Under the pieces are notes generated by a model. It saw only the letters and a program-made list of their open reading frames with translations, was not told the origin of the DNA and ran no database searches. The translations under genes and the position numbers were made by a program. From Symbiodinium natans (Eukaryota > Sar > Dinophyceae > Suessiales > Symbiodiniaceae): a stretch of 64,000 bases of DNA. The stretch is from positions 168,501 through 232,500 of the forward strand of contig CAJNDS010001891.1 in NCBI GenBank assembly GCA_905221605.1, read 5' to 3'. Positions 1 to 9,438 of this stretch are shown here, in pieces (positions within the stretch are counted from its first letter, which is position 1; every line of letters starts with the position of its first letter).

Positions 1-13
1 AAGCCCTCGACAT

Positions 14-133
14 GGGTGGTTGCCAAAATTATGGTCCCTTTTTGGATCCCTATTATCATATTGGATCCCTATTATAATACGGCACCTAATATTTAGGGCA
101 CTCCAAAAGGGATCATAATTTTGACAACCGCCC
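14..133. mobile_element. Foldback MITE-like element
   Basis: Terminal inverted repeats of about 28 bp: the left end GGTTGCCAAAATTATGGTCC is mirrored by the right end (about 103-133) with a few mismatches. The loop holds two imperfect copies of TTGGATCCCTATTATA. Non-coding and probably non-autonomous; no transposase is visible. Confidence 0.7.
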
Positions 134-199
134 AAATGGAAGCCAGCCTGGAATCCTCAAGACCCAAACCCTCGAAACATACTGTAACCTAGCCGCTGA

Positions 200-618
200 G
201 TACCCTGGGCCCCTAACCCTAAACCCTAAAAACTAAACCCTAAACCCTAAACCCTAAACCCAAAACAGGTTAACCTTTCAATTGTAGTAGGATTATGAAT
301 GCCCCGAAAGGTTAAGGGTACCTACGCAGCTACGAAGGTGAACTCAGTCGAAGCATCCTGAACTTCTCCTTCGGGCTTTAGGGTTTAGGGTTTAGGGAGG
401 GTTTAGGGTTTAGGGTTTAGGGTTCAGGGTTCAGGGTTCAGGGTTTAGGGCTTAGGGTTTAGGGCTTAGCACGAATGCAAGAACCAAAGCCAGCTGCCAC
501 TGGGGCCCTAGCCCCAAGCTCCTCCATCCTCGTCCTGGCCCAGCTTGGGCGCAGGGTTTAGGGCTAGAGTTTAGGGTTTAGGGTTTAGGGTTTAGGGCTT
601 TAGGGTTTAGGGCTTTAG
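200..618. repeat. Interstitial telomere-type arrays
   Basis: CCCTAAA units at 200-262, TTTAGGG units with TTCAGGG and CTTAGGG variants at 371-470, and a third array at 551-618. Between them are two short unique islands (266-370 and 475-550). The first opens on the minus strand as PEGEVQDASTEF before GTAGCT, too short to call. From 619 to 787 I see unique sequence with no gene. Confidence 0.8.
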
Positions 619-787
619 GGGAACACTATCATGCAAGGGGGCACGAGTAAGGAAACCTTTTGGCAGCTCCGGGGACTGGGTCTTTGGAGTTAGCCACAAA
701 CTCTCATGAGGGGATCCCCCAGTTTATGAGCACTTTTGGGGTACCACGTAAGAACACATGTGTGTAGGGTTTTGGGTTTAGGGTTAC

Positions 788-868
788 CTTTTGTCTTCTA
801 GAAGGCTCCGGATGATAGCAGGACCCTGCAAATGGACCAAATTCAGAGAACCTCCCACGAGCAAGGCC
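788..868 (-). CDS. Candidate exon, unknown protein
   Basis: On the minus strand a TTTAG| acceptor at the edge of a telomere array is followed by 81 open bases encoding LLVGGSLNLVHLQG and IIRSLLEDK, then AAAAG|GTAACC as donor. No family recognised. The plus strand is also open (KAPDDSRTLQ, CTTCTAG| acceptor, CAAG|GC donor), so strand is not settled. Minus is preferred because islands at 1180-2005 also read best on minus. Confidence 0.4.
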
Positions 869-894
869 CTAAACCCTCAATCCTAAACTTCCCT

Positions 895-1140
895 AAACCC
901 TAAACCCTAAACCCTAAACCCTAAACCCTAAACCGGGTATTGAAGTCCCTGGGGACAGTGGATGCGTGGAAGAGGGAGCCTCGGCTCAAGGTGGGCGACG
1001 ACCGGCAACCCTGCAAAGGCCTTGGCCCACTGCAGCGGTTTGGGGTTTGGGGTTTGGGGTTTAGGGTTTAGGGTTTAGGGTTTGGGGTTTAAAGGTTTCG
1101 GGTCTAGGATTTAAGGTTTAGAGTTTAGGGTTTGGAATTC
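895..1140. repeat. Convergent telomere-type arrays around a unique island
   Basis: Six CCCTAAA units (895-935), a unique island (936-1035), then TTTGGGG/TTTAGGG units (1036-1140). The island is open on both strands: plus reads DAWKREPRLKVGDD, minus reads LQWAKAFAGLPVVAHL. The CCCTAAA-island-TTTAGGG order is the arrangement seen at many islands here. Confidence 0.7.
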
Positions 1141-1179
1141 AGGGGTTGAGAACCCTGTTAAACCCGTCCCCCTAGAAAC

Positions 1180-1300
1180 CCTCAAACGCAAGGTCGGCGG
1201 TCTTAGACACGGGGCAGATCTCAGTAGCTTGGGGTAGAGAGACGTTAGTTTTTGGGTTTGGGGCATTTTCGTGGCGCATTTCTGAAGGGACTGCGAGCCA
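1180..1300 (-). CDS. Candidate exon, unknown protein
   Basis: The minus strand reads 40 codons (EWLAVPSEMRHEN, then SLPQATEICPVSK) from a CACCGAG| acceptor to GAGG|GTTTCT as donor. The plus strand is also open for 48 codons ending in TAG (acceptor CCCCCTAG|). Minus has the more even residue mix. Function unknown. Confidence 0.4.
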
Positions 1301-1383
1301 CTCGGTGAAGATTAGCGTTTAGAATTTAGTGTTCGGAGACTCGAGAAAATTCTTATGCACCCGCCTAGTTTCCAGTTTTGAGG

Positions 1384-1511
1384 TTTATTAAGAACGAGAC
1401 CATCTCTTGCAGATTCTCCAGTAGATGCTTCCCAATGAGCAGGGCTTCTTAGGGCACGTCATCTAGAGCATCCGCGATAGAGACCAGTTGATGCTTGAGG
1501 GCCCGGGTCAA
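1384..1511 (-). pseudogene. Exon-like segment with an in-frame TAA
   Basis: On the minus strand two strongly protein-like runs, RALKHQLVSIADALDD and ALLIGKHLLENLQEMV, lie in one reading frame and are separated only by VP-stop-E. Both are amphipathic helix-like. The stop lies in a TTAGGGC string on the plus strand. It could be a decayed exon, an assembly error, or two exons misjoined. No family recognised. Confidence 0.4.
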
Positions 1512-1553
1512 GAAAAGAGTCTAGGGATTAGGACCAGGGATTCGGGTTTACTA

Positions 1554-1638
1554 TACTCCCCTTAGAACCTTAATAAAAAACACTTTTAATATCCTCTTGG
1601 GGTTTATATAAACAAAAATAAAAAATAATTCCCAAGGG
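1554..1638. mobile_element. MITE family D, copy 1
   Basis: Starts TACTCCCCTTAGAACC and ends near AATTCCCAAGGG, with the shared core TTAATATCCTCTTGG. Other copies are at 22769-22863 and 57557-57642. The A/T-rich centre contains AAAAATAAAAAATAA. Confidence 0.7.
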
Positions 1639-1810
1639 TGTAGGGCGGACAAACATGAACAAGGCCACACCGACAACAAATCCTATGTGCCAACCCTAGA
1701 CCCTCAACTTGCCACCCAACTCTAAATACCCTCCACAACCCAAACGTTCCTAAACCCTCTGAGCTTGACGAAACCCTGAACCCTAAACTCTAAAACCCAC
1801 CATAAAAACC

Positions 1811-1878
1811 CCGGGGGGGGGGGGGGGGGGGGCCTCAACTCTAAACCCACCATGAACCACGGGGGGGGGGGGGGGGGG
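1811..1878. repeat. Paired long poly-G tracts
   Basis: Two G runs of roughly 22 and 18 bases with a duplicated spacer (CTAAACCCACCAT-like) between them. Read on the minus strand they are poly-C tracts, which recur upstream of possible 3' splice sites elsewhere in the window. Confidence 0.85.
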
Positions 1879-1925
1879 CATATACACCCCACTTCGCTTA
1901 GTACTTATAGGGTCCCAAGGGTTAC

Positions 1926-2005
1926 AGGTGTAGGGTCGCTGTTATCATAGGATTCCTTCGAAAAGGACCTGCCACAGAGGGAGCCGCAATTGTAGAACCA
2001 CGGAT
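1926..2005 (-). CDS. Candidate exon, unknown protein
   Basis: Open on the minus strand: WFYNCGSLCGRSFS then ESYDNSDPTPV, ending at ACACCT|GTAACC. No acceptor AG is visible immediately upstream, where the CCCTAAA array joins directly, so the 5' boundary is a guess. The neighbouring island 2046-2160 is open on both strands (minus LVAPALHGLFSCPC, plus ILARARKKAMKRRG). Confidence 0.3.
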
Positions 2006-2169
2006 GTAGGGTTTAGGGTTTAGGGTTTAGGGTTTAGGGTTCCAAGAGCTTCCCCGGTTCATGAGGCCCTGGCTTTCCTAGCGGGGGTAGCCAAGGCATC
2101 CTGGCACGGGCACGAAAAAAGGCCATGAAGCGCAGGGGCAACCAGTTTTATGGTTTCTAGGGGGCTTCG

Positions 2170-2930
2170 TGCCTTTAAGGGTGTAGGGTTTAGAGTTTAA
2201 GGCTCTGTCGAGTCGAGAGGATTAAGGGTTGAGGCGCTCGTGGGCTTAGGGATTTTGGGGGGTTTAAGTTTAAGGGCTTGAGGGATTAGGAATTTAAGGG
2301 TTTACGGGCTTAAAAGGGTTTAGGGGCTTCGGGGTTCAGAGGGCTTTAAGTTTGTAAGGGTCTATACAGGGGTTCAAGGGCTTAAGCAAGTTTGAGATTG
2401 CGGGTTTCGGGGTTTGAGAGTGTTAGAGTTTGCAATTCTCAGAATTTAAGGGCTTCAGGGTTTTTGGGGCTCAGGGGGCTTACAGGTTTTGGGACAATGC
2501 TTGGAGGCTTGAACTCAACTCTGTTTTCATGTTTTTGAGGGGGGGGGAGGTTTAGGGTTTAGGGTTCAAAGTTTAGGGTCTAAGGCAAGGCGCAAGTCCA
2601 CTTTGTCTGCAGCCTAGTAATTCCCTACACCCTAAATTAGAATACCCCATGTGCAGTCGCCCAGGGGTGCATTCAAGGCAAACCCAAATCCAAGCCCAAA
2701 TGTTGCGAGCTTTCGTGTCCTCCCGAGCTCATCAACTAACTTTCCTCAAACTCAGACAGACTGCTTAGCATTCTAGAGCCCTAAACCCTGAACCCTAAGC
2801 CCTAAATCCTAAACAGCCAGGGATCCACTCCCCGGGCTGGGCATCATGATAAGGACCTAAGCCCCAAACCCTAAACCCTCCTAAACTGTCAACCCTAAAA
2901 TCCTGACCCTCAACCCTAAACCCTAAACCT
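2170..2930. other. Degenerate G-rich telomere-like tract and unique spacer
   Basis: 2170-2580 is a decayed GGGTTTAAG/GGGCTTAAG tract, apparently an old telomere-like array with scrambled units. 2640-2780 is unique sequence without a supported gene. 2780-2930 returns to CCCTAAA units. No gene is supported. Confidence 0.6.
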
Positions 2931-3135
2931 TAGAAGGCCAAATCGCAAATCGCGAAACACTAGCGATTTGGACTCGCAAACCCCAAATCGCCTTCCAATT
3001 GCTTTTAGGGTTTAGGGTTTAGGGCTTAGGGCTTAGGGTTTAGGGTTTAGGGTTTAGGGTGCGCAAATCACAAATCGCACGATTTGGGTTTTGAGCTGCG
3101 AACAGTAGATCCAAATCGCTGTGTCAATTGCTTCT
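2931..3135. repeat. Direct duplication with CAAATCG palindromes
   Basis: Two related copies (about 2940-3003 and 3061-3130) share CAAATCRCAAATCGC, CGATTTGG, CCAAATCGC and TCAATTGCTT, and are separated by a TTTAGGG array. Each copy is internally palindromic (CAAATCG with CGATTTG). Confidence 0.6.
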
Positions 3136-3139
3136 GCGT

Positions 3140-3675
3140 TGCTCCTATGTGGGTGCTGTGGGATGCGACTGTACAAGGTTAGTGAGGACATATTCTGAGG
3201 AGGAAAATGGGTTTGTGGATGTCCAGCAAACGCACCTTGCATGCCAAACGAAGCTTTGGAACCTGCACCAACCACACCCGGAGCGACTTTGTAATCCTGT
3301 CGTCAAATGGGCTCTGGTTGCCAAAATGCGTTTAGGAGGCTTCGAATAAAGCATTTCTCTTTTTGTATAGTAGGGTTTCGAGTATACGGTTAAACCCTCA
3401 AACCCTATAGGGTTTATATATAAACCACAATCCAGCCCTGTGATATCCTGTGATCTCAAGGCGTGTTTCAGGCGCCCAAAAACGCGCTCCTCCTTCTCTA
3501 CGGTAAAACCTAAAGGCTTAAACCCAGAAACCCAAAACCCCAAATCAAGCCCTGTGCTCAAAATGCGTTTTGCAGGCGCCCAAAAAAAGATTTTCAGCCC
3601 TGAACACCTATCTACAGCCTGTAGCCTCAAGCCCCGAAACTTCAACCCTCACAGTTTTCCGGCCTCAACCCTGAA
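3140..3675. other. Unique stretch with a ~60-bp duplication; no supported gene
   Basis: Long overlapping open frames exist on both strands here but none shows a recognisable domain. About 3436-3486 and 3547-3596 are diverged copies sharing AGCCCTGTG, TTYAGGCGCCCAAAAA. That duplication, rather than coding constraint, may explain the open frames. Confidence 0.5.
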
Positions 3676-3790
3676 CCTGAACCCTAAACCCTAAACCCTA
3701 AAACCCTAAACTCTAAACCCTAAACCCTAAACTCTAAACCCTAAACCCGAAACCTCTAACCCCTAACCCCTAAACCCTAAACCCTAACCC
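3676..3790 (+). repeat. CCCTAAA array
   Basis: A dense CCCTAAA-type array with CTCTAAA and CCCCTAA variants, immediately left of the GC-rich island at 3797-3896. Confidence 0.85.
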
Positions 3791-3796
3791 TCTGAG

Positions 3797-3896
3797 GCCC
3801 CCGCTCGGGAAGCCGCGGGGAGCCGCTCTCCGAAGCGCAGAGCGAGGCGCACAGCGACGAGGGCCGCGCTGAGAGGCCTCGGAGGGGCCCCCGGAC
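3797..3896 (+). CDS. Candidate exon, low-complexity charged segment
   Basis: A very GC-rich island between a CCCTAAA array (left) and a TTTAGGG array (right). From CTCTGAG| to GGAC|GTTTAGGG one frame reads SRGEPLSEAQSEAHSDEGR, a disordered acidic/arginine-rich stretch. It resembles an rRNA stem in composition (GAGGCCCC/GGGGCCTC mirror) but matches no rRNA I recognise. Confidence 0.3.
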
Positions 3897-4176
3897 GTTT
3901 AGGGTTTAGGGTTTAGGGTTTAGGGGTTAGGGGGTTTTGGGGGTTTTGGGGGTTTTAGGGTTTTGGGGGTTTTAGGGTTTTGGGGTTTTAGGGGTTTAGG
4001 GGGTTTAGGGTTTAGGGGTTTTAGGGGTTTGGGGGTTTAGGGGTTTAGGGGTTTAGGGGTCTAGGGGTCTAGGGTTTAGGTTTCAGGGCTTTAGGGTTTT
4101 AGGGTTTAGCGTCTTAGGGGTTTAGGGTTTAGGGTTTCAGGGTTTAGGCCGCCTAAAGTTTAGGCTTAAGGGTTTG
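3897..4176 (+). repeat. TTTAGGG array grading into TTTAGGGG/TTTTGGGG variants
   Basis: Starts with perfect TTTAGGG units, then becomes 8-mer variants (TTTAGGGG, TTTTAGGG, TTTTGGGG). Runs of the same variant are clustered, which suggests local slippage after insertion. Confidence 0.85.
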
Positions 4177-4206
4177 TGTGTGTGTGTGTGTGATTGATTG
4201 ATTGAT
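4177..4206. repeat. (TG)n then (ATTG)n microsatellite
   Basis: TGTG dinucleotides followed by ATTG tetranucleotides. Low complexity. Confidence 0.8.
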
Positions 4207-4240
4207 TAAGGTCTAAAGCTAGGGTTCATGCATCTGAGAC

Positions 4241-4292
4241 TTGGGGATACTTGGGGAAGGCATGGATGTCGTTGATGTCCCAGGCCGTCTGA
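4241..4292 (-). CDS. Candidate exon, unknown protein
   Basis: Minus strand: GGCCCCTCAG| acceptor, 52 bases reading QTAWDINDIHAFPKYPQ, then CCCCAA|GTCTCAG. The pyrimidine-rich acceptor and natural residue mix favour minus. Plus alternative: MDVVDVPGRLTEG between GGGGAAG| and CTAG|GTCG. Confidence 0.4.
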
Positions 4293-4396
4293 CTGAGGGG
4301 CCTGTTGCGTCTCTAGGTCGTTTCGCTTGTCGCTGACTCTTGGTATTGCGATGGTTTTGAAGAACCCTAAACCCAAAACCCAAAACCCTAAACCCT

Positions 4397-4452
4397 GAAC
4401 CCTGGACTTCCTAATTACTCACCCTGAACCCTGGACTTCCTAATTACTGTGG
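4397..4452. repeat. 27-bp tandem duplication
   Basis: CCCTGAACCCTGGACTTCC followed by TAATTACT occurs twice in tandem. The second copy continues into an open stretch on the plus strand (EDGFDPRALDRVKWG) before GTAGGG. Confidence 0.7.
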
Positions 4453-4884
4453 AAGACGGGTTTGATCCCAGAGCCTTAGACCGTGTGAAGTGGGGTAGGG
4501 GTTGAGGACTGCAGGGCTTGCCGAAAGAACTTTACACTCCCTATATACTCACCAGCGACAGCCTTACAAACCTTACTTCACATCCGTGAATTCTATACCC
4601 TAAGCCCTAAACCCCAACAAAATAGGAGTGAATAAGTGCCCAGCTTGCTTTGCTATGACATTGAATTGTCTTTAGGGTTTAAGATTATATTTACTTTGGC
4701 AAGCTTTGTCAATCAAGGCAGCTCTAAGCCCGATTAACGGCCTAAACTGAAAACCTTGTAAACCCTACTTCAAGCCCCATAAACCCTAGTGTAAGCCAAA
4801 AAAACTATAAACCCTCTATCTAAACCCTAAACCCTCTATCCACCCCCTATGATCCCCATGTCCCGGGCTTTTGGGGGTTTCAAG

Positions 4885-4965
4885 CGCAGGAGCCCGCCTG
4901 GTCCTAGAGACGGGATCATGCGCCCGGATGGGGGCCGCATGCCTGATGTGCGAAATTTGTTGGAG
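4885..4965 (+). CDS. Candidate exon abutting a MITE
   Basis: TTTCAAG| acceptor, then 27 whole codons (SPPGPRDGIMRPDGGR, PDVRNLLE) ending at TTGGAG|GTTCAT. The donor lies inside the terminal repeat of MITE family C, which starts five bases earlier, so the MITE would open the intron. No family recognised. Moderate support: splice sites at both ends and a frame open throughout. Confidence 0.45.
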
Positions 4966-5090
4966 GTTCATGGGTGGTTACGAGAAGAACAGTGATTATG
5001 GTACAGTAGCTGGACTTATAACCTCTTTTTTTTTTTTTGGGGGGGGGGGGGAGTAGTAGCCTTGCTTATAGCTACCCATGAACCTCCAAG
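4960..5090. mobile_element. MITE family C, copy 1
   Basis: Terminal inverted repeats TTGGAGGTTCATGGGTGGTT and AGCTACCCATGAACCTCCAA. The interior contains T12 and G13 homopolymers. The left end offers a GAG|GT donor and the right end an AACCTCCAAG| acceptor. Confidence 0.8.
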
Positions 5091-5156
5091 TAGATTTTAA
5101 GGGGCTTAGGGGTTTTAAGGCTTCAAGCCGCTTCGGATGTCAGGCTCGGGTCGAGG

Positions 5157-5486
5157 GTGTTAAATCTGCGCGCTGACATTGCTGCACACGCGTGCGATTC
5201 CCAATACGAGAGCAGGGGGGGCAGCCAGCATTTCTGGGTTGCACTGCCTCTGCAAAAAACAGTGCAGACTTGCTGTGAAACGGTTAGGATCGATCGTCAA
5301 ACGGAACAGTGTCGTGTGCAGCAGCTAGATTTCATGTGTGCAGCATCCCCATGTGCGACCTTCACCAGTGACAAGCTGTACTGCAGTCTTTGGTCGCATG
5401 TGCAGCTGCATTTGTGTGATTTCGGCAAGGTTGAGTCTCGCAATCCTTCATGTACCGTGCGCTTGAATCTCTTGATGTTGCCGGCG
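5157..5486 (+). CDS. Possible exon(s), unknown protein
   Basis: About 110 open codons with cysteine-rich stretches (TCCETVRIDRQTEQC, LHLCDFGKVESRN) ending at CCGGCG|GTATGT, a good donor. An acceptor could lie at TACTGCAG| or AAAACAG|, so the true exon may be shorter. No domain recognised. Confidence 0.3.
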
Positions 5487-5696
5487 GTATGTACCTCTAC
5501 CCTAAATCCTAAACCCTATACCTTGTAGGGCCAGGCTTCCGACATCACCCAAGACTATGTCCATGCCTCGACAAGTTGGTCCTCTTCAACTACATATATA
5601 TATATATAGATAATGTGATTTCTTTTTTTAATCCGTTGTTTCATATGAGGATTCAAAGGACTTCAGAGACAATCTTCTCTCAACCATCTGAAGGGC

Positions 5697-5784
5697 CTAA
5701 ACCCTAAACGTCCCTAAACTCTCTAAACCCTAAACCCTAAACCCTAAACCCTAAACCCTAAACCCTAAACCCTAAACCCTGCTC
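5697..5784 (+). repeat. CCCTAAA array
   Basis: About ten near-perfect CCCTAAA units running directly into GCTCTCTTGCAG, a pyrimidine-rich acceptor-like string. Confidence 0.9.
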
Positions 5785-5792
5785 TCTTGCAG

Positions 5793-5876
5793 CGGAACCC
5801 GGAGATGGCGGCCTGGTTTGAGTGCCAGAGGCACCGCCGAGGACGTCGCTGGTCGCGAGCCTCCGTTGCTTCTGAG
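5793..5876 (+). CDS. Candidate exon after a canonical-looking acceptor
   Basis: CTCTCTTGCAG| followed by 28 whole codons (RNPEMAAWFECQRHRRG) ending at TCTGAG|GCTTAG, a GC donor inside a telomere-like unit. Read through, the frame ends at that TAG. The minus strand is also open (KQRRLATSDVLGG). Confidence 0.4.
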
Positions 5877-6073
5877 GCTTAGGGTTTTGGGGTTGAGGGT
5901 TTGGGGTTTAAGGTGTAGGCCTATAGGGTTTTAGGGTTTTTTTCGGGCTGTAGAGGATGTTTCGGACTTGCGAGTTCATGAGGCTTTGCCGGGCTGAGCC
6001 TCAGCCGCTGAGGGCCGATGTGCAGGCTTGTGAGGCACTGGGAATAAACTTGAAAGTCCTGGTTTTCTGCTAC

Positions 6074-6173
6074 GGTCACTTCTCAAATCATGGCCCCTTT
6101 TGGGGTACCCTAAATAATCGGGGCCGCTTACAAGCAGGATCCCAACGGAAAACCTTAATTTCGAGAAGTGACC
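6074..6173. mobile_element. MITE family B, copy 1
   Basis: Ends GGTCACTTCTCAAATCATGG and AATTTCGAGAAGTGACC form an inverted repeat. Related copies at 37621-37720 and 58865-58952, and a half copy at 59430-59472. Confidence 0.75.
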
Positions 6174-6261
6174 ATATGGGTAACCCTCAACTCTAAACCC
6201 TAAACCCTAAGCGTGCACCAATCTGTGCCTGCACATGAAATGTCCTTGGTGGCAACGACTT

Positions 6262-6888
6262 AGGGTTTAGGGTTTAGGGCGTAGGTTTTAGGGGCCCTAA
6301 ACCCTCAACCCACATGGTGGGATGATGTGGGATGTCATAGGTTGGGATGTTCCCCTGAACACTAGCCAAAGCCCTACAGGGCTCTAATGCTCTCTAGCGC
6401 AGTAAAACCGAACAGTCCAGGAAACTCAAAAACCTTAAAACCCGTAATCTAGGGGTCGGAATAATTGCGAATCGTATTCCCTTATGGTCCCTCTATACTT
6501 ATACTATAATACACTCAAAACTCTATTCAATTTATTAAGGCCCGTATATTGCTATACTGCATGCCCTAAACCATCAGCCTCTTCTAGCGCCAAAGACCCT
6601 GAACACCCCACGAAAGCCCTAACTTCAGAGTCCACCCACTTTCGCACACTATAACTATTACTATTACAAGTATATCACACACGCACACCTTACGGATTCT
6701 CAGTCAACCTCCCGAAGCCCCAAAACCCTTGGGCTCTATCAAGTAAAGCCCTACAGCCTAAACTCTAAACTCTAAACATCTCTAAACCCCAAACCCTGAA
6801 CCCCAAACCCCAGCCCCAAACCCTAAATCCTGGACTCCAGACTCCAGAACCTTCCACACCCTAAACCCTAAACCCTAAACCCTAAAAC
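6262..6888. other. Mixed ITR, MITE fragment and A/T-rich spacer; no supported gene
   Basis: Contains a MITE family E half (GGGATGTTCCCC near 6344), A/T-rich sequence to about 6690, and scattered CCCTAAA units to 6888. The 6214-6261 island just before it opens on minus as VATKDISCAGTDWC, too short to call with confidence. Confidence 0.5.
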
Positions 6889-6964
6889 GCGCCCAGCCTG
6901 GCTTCATCGTGGAAACCCAGTCCCGGCTTACATGAGCCGGCGCCGTGCCTGCTTCCCAAGGGAG
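6889..6964 (-). CDS. Candidate exon, unknown protein
   Basis: Minus strand: CCGGAAG| acceptor, 25 codons (LPWEAGTAPAHVSRDW, STMKPGWA) and GCGC|GTTTTAGGG donor. The donor is the first unit of a telomere array. Confidence 0.45.
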
Positions 6965-6978
6965 CTTCCGGGTTGAGG

Positions 6979-7170
6979 GTGCCCCCCCCCCCAAAAAAAA
7001 GGAAAAAAGACCCTTTATGACACTTGTGGGGAAGAATTGTGTTCTTTGTTCTTCTTTTTTCTTTTTGGAGGGTTCTTAAGCAAACAGTAGCTTAGGGTTT
7101 CAGGGCTTTAAGGGCTTAGGGTTTTAGATCTGTAGGCTTTAGGGGTTTAGGGTTAGGGGTCTAGGGGGGC
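6979..7170. other. Homopolymer and foldback remnants
   Basis: C10/A8 homopolymers, TTCTTTTTTCTTTTTGG tracts, and a half copy of MITE family G (GGGTTCTTAAGCAAACAGTAG at about 7064). No gene supported. Confidence 0.5.
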
Positions 7171-8203
7171 TTGGGGTTTAGGGTGAAGATGACTCCAATG
7201 ACCCTGACTTCAGGAATGAACCTTGAGCTCCATGAAACGTCCAAAACAGTTAGGGGCCCTTGCTTGGGGGATCCCTTTGCCGCAGGGGTTTCTACCACAT
7301 TTGAGGGAGGGTGTAGGGTTAGGGTTTCGGATCTAGGGCAGAGTGTTGTGGGGTGTGCTTGGCAGCGCGTGGCTCTAGGAGCCTTAGGCCATGTAAATCC
7401 CAGACCCCTGAATCCCATAAACTACCCTAAATCCGAACTGCCAGTGTGCGAGCGAATAAAGATTCTGCAAACTTAGAAGCTAAGAGGCTCAAAAGAATAC
7501 TCTGTATACAAAAAATATACTTCTGAACACTTGAAGAAAGGTAAGGGACCGTGCAACGAAGGGTTTGGCAAAGGCATCAATCTATCTCTGATCTCCACAG
7601 CTCTGACAAGACGTTTCCTACTCGATTAAGTACAACCCCCGCCTTGAACTTAACATGATCCGGTTCAGAGAAACTACCAGGGTTTGGGGTTGAGGGTTTG
7701 AAGAGGGGGCGGCGTTCTGAGCACACTGCCAGGTTATCAGGCTAACATATAAAACCCGCTTTCAACCTCTACACCCGAAGCGATTGAAACCCTGAACCCT
7801 AAACCCTAAACCCTAAACCCTAAACCCCAAACCCTGCAAATTCGTGGGCCTCGCGCTTGAGTCTCATTGGGCTTCAACTCAAGCTCGCTTCGCGCACGAG
7901 TCCTTCTCAGAGAGGTGGCGTGGGATTCCCGAAAGCCCTAAACCGTAAACCCCGAACCCTAAACCCTAAACCCTAAACCCTAAACCCTAAACCCTAAACC
8001 CTAAACCCTAAGGAGGTTAGGTGTCAGAGTTTAGGGTTGCAAGGTGAGGAGAGTTGAAGTCCGAAGCAGCCGGGGAAAGACTGAGGGTCTGCCGGGTGCC
8101 GTGCGAAGACTTCGAAACAGGAAAAACCGTCAACCGTAAAACTTGAAAGCGGAAAAAATTACCCTAAACCCTAAACCATAACCCTAAACCCTAAACCCTA
8201 AAC
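7171..8203. other. Mixed ITR region; no firm gene
   Basis: Overlapping open frames at 7161-7476 on both strands carry telomere-derived LNPKP tails and are not supported. 7480-7800 is unique sequence. The island at 7841-7935 is open on both strands (minus SLRRTRARSELELK, plus LALESHWASTQARF), between two CCCTAAA arrays (7795-7830 and 7955-8010). Confidence 0.5.
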
Positions 8204-8246
8204 CACATCGGGCCACGGAGAACCCATTTTTACCCACCCTGGACTG
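8204..8246 (-). CDS. Candidate short exon
   Basis: Minus strand: TTCTGAG| acceptor, 43 bases reading QSRVGKNGFSVARC, then TGTG|GTTTAGGG. The donor again is the first telomere unit. Short, so weak alone. Confidence 0.35.
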
Positions 8247-8516
8247 CTCAGAACGGATCCTTAAGCCATACCAGGTTTTTTAGGGGGTTCCTCTAAGAAG
8301 GATTAGAGAACATTCGTGGCTTTTGGGGGGTACCCCTATTTTGGGAAATACCCATATACAAAGGAACTAGTTCAGTTTTTGAGCGTTTGGGGCCCTGAGC
8401 CCTGAACTATGGACCTTGCAGCTGGGCTTTTGCTGAAACTGGTTTAGGGTTTAGGGCCTTTCGGGTTTAAGGTTTAGGGTTTAGGGTTTTGGGTTTCAGG
8501 TCGCTTTGTGTCTTAC

Positions 8517-8651
8517 TTGGGCGTTGGGTGATCCGGGCTTGTGTGTCGCTCCGAGGCCGCGACGGTGTTTGTGAGACCGGTGGCACCGGAGCCATCAACC
8601 GAGTGAAAGCTTCAACTCGCTGAATGATGTTGGCAAGCTTACCATGAGAGC
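8517..8651 (-). CDS. Candidate exon with consensus splice sites
   Basis: Minus strand: TGTACCTCAG| acceptor, 135 open bases (KLANIIQRVEAFTRLM, then a Pro/Ser/Arg-rich tail), CCCAA|GTAAGA donor matching the general eukaryotic consensus. The first half looks helical, the second disordered. Just 3' on the minus strand is a TTTAGGG-type array. No family recognised. Confidence 0.55.
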
Positions 8652-8689
8652 CTGAGGTACACATTACTGCACTTTTTTGCTGCAGTCTA

Positions 8690-9238
8690 CCGAGACCGGT
8701 GCTGCGAAGTACCGTGCGTCCTCCGTTGCACTGCCCGTTGGTGTAGAACGTTGCTTTTTGGGGTGCATAGCAGATGGTTGAATGTCCTACGCGTGGCAAT
8801 GCCACGCTCTACCCCTGTAAGCAACCAGGCGACTCTGTATGCATGGCAAGCTACCGCGCTGTCTATCGCATACTGTAGATCGGTATGGGGGTTTCCAAAA
8901 ACAGGCGTGACCTTTTGAAAGGTTCGCATAACAAGGCTAGGGAATTTTGGCGACGATTGAGCGTCTTGGATTTTGGGCAATTCCCGTGTTAGGCTTAATT
9001 TCAGCTCCTTAGACTTAGAAATTGCCCAGATAAGGATGATTCCTCATCGCATCACCAACACCAGTTTTCAGTGAAAGCCACCTGCTTGTTGCATCTGGCA
9101 TTGGCATGATGCCATGAAGCATGAAGCCTGAACTACTAAGCCCGACAATTCAGGAGACTAAATAATTAACAATCGTACCCTCTGAATATCCTTACATACT
9201 TCCGCACAAACCAAACTCTCCACCTAAACCCCGGCATG
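8690..9238. other. Unique sequence, possible upstream exon(s)
   Basis: Telomere repeats are absent. The minus strand is open across 8687-8980 (PVFGNPHTDLQYAID, ACHAYRVAWLLTG), with CCCTAG| as a possible acceptor near 8945. 8990-9238 shows nothing supported. Confidence 0.35.
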
Positions 9239-9438
9239 AACCCGAAACCCGAAATGCCCCCCATCCCCCCCCCCCCCCCCCTACAGCACCTTTTTGCACA
9301 TACCTAAACCTGGGCACCTAACCGTAAACCCTGAACCCTTGAACCCCTTTCCCAAGCCTACACCCTAAACCCTAAACTAACCCTAAACCCTAAACCCTAA
9401 ACCCTAAATATAAAAACCCTAAACCCTAAAGCCAAAAC

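Noticed and set aside
984-991. GGCTCAAG, resembling the end of the dinoflagellate spliced leader
   Set aside because: Only eight bases match and the preceding TTTT is absent; no convincing relic was found near the two gene models either.
3145-3645. 166-codon minus frame
   Set aside because: Spans a diverged duplication and telomere-like units, starts on a non-ATG and has no domain.
3797-3896. Possible rRNA fragment (very GC-rich, stem-like)
   Set aside because: No conserved rRNA core motif is recognisable; composition alone is insufficient.
7161-7476. Opposing 85- and 101-codon frames
   Set aside because: Both begin or end in telomere-derived codons, no splice sites or domain support either, and they overlap completely.
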